DNA of 43,557 nt from Egibacteraceae bacterium (GTDB lineage: Bacteria; Actinomycetota; Nitriliruptoria; Euzebyales; Egibacteraceae): positions 1-43,557 of the forward strand of contig DATLGH010000047.1 of NCBI GenBank assembly GCA_035540635.1, in the 5' to 3' direction. This document shows positions 43,141-43,557 of the stretch, one piece after another. Numbering within the stretch: position 1 is the stretch's first letter; every line of letters starts with the position of its first letter. The notes under the pieces were generated by a model. The model did not search any database and was not told the DNA's origin. It saw only the letters and a list, made by a program, of their open reading frames with translations. A program made the position numbers and the translations under genes.

Positions 43141-43557
<417 letters not shown>

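Overview
The window is about 43.6 kb of very GC-rich bacterial chromosome. It looks like core-genome DNA from an actinobacterium: it carries an actinobacterial-type integration host factor (mihF) between pyrF and gmk, a PriA without helicase motifs, the order carB-pyrK-pyrD-pyrF-mihF-gmk-rpoZ-coaBC-metK-priA-def-fmt-rsmB, and probable leaderless promoters. PyrK with a class 1B PyrD, and a short E. coli/Bacillus-type PyrF, suggest a deep branch (for example Nitriliruptoria-like) rather than Streptomyces or Mycobacterium. That placement is inference. No transposon, prophage, CRISPR array or tRNA was found.

Layout. (1) 1-6008: end of the pyrimidine operon (carB, pyrK, pyrD, pyrF). carA is expected just left of the window, and a perfect 20-bp inverted repeat precedes carB. 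(2) 6061-14801: from a good sigma70-like promoter, mihF, gmk, rpoZ, coaBC, metK, priA, def, fmt and rsmB, covering nucleotide, cofactor, SAM, replication-restart and translation-initiation functions. (3) 14841-18456: an FMN riboswitch followed by the complete riboflavin operon ribD-ribE-ribBA-ribH. (4) 18473-25966: a prepilin peptidase, a DUF1844-like gene, rpmI-rplT with a structured leader and no infC, a SpoU-type RNA methyltransferase, a soluble PAS-histidine kinase, and pheS-pheT. (5) 26036-35086: an arginine regulon, argC-argJ-argB-argD-[receiver-only response regulator]-argF-argR-argG, mostly joined by 4-base ATGA/GTGA overlaps, then argH after 153 bases. An ARG box lies between the argC promoter and its ribosome binding site. 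(6) 35087-42489: an MFS exporter with a small overlapping upstream ORF, an unknown zinc-ribbon protein on the minus strand, polX-AAG glycosylase, tyrS, and a large minus-strand polytopic membrane protein. (7) 42490-43557: three tandem promoter-like sequences, a boxA-bearing leader and the first ~417 nt of a 16S rRNA gene, which runs off the window.

The genes cover de novo UMP, arginine and riboflavin synthesis, SAM and CoA synthesis, Phe/Tyr-tRNA charging, and rRNA maturation. ArgR is encoded inside the operon it probably represses. FMN, the product of the rib pathway, probably controls that operon by masking the ribD ribosome binding site.

No wholly new multi-gene system is evident. The most unusual points are rpoZ with no canonical start codon at its good Shine-Dalgarno, the missing infC together with a switch-like rpmI leader, an orphan kinase and an orphan receiver embedded in housekeeping operons, a PPG-containing upstream ORF before an exporter, and a set of genes whose -10 boxes sit 6-9 nt before the start codon.
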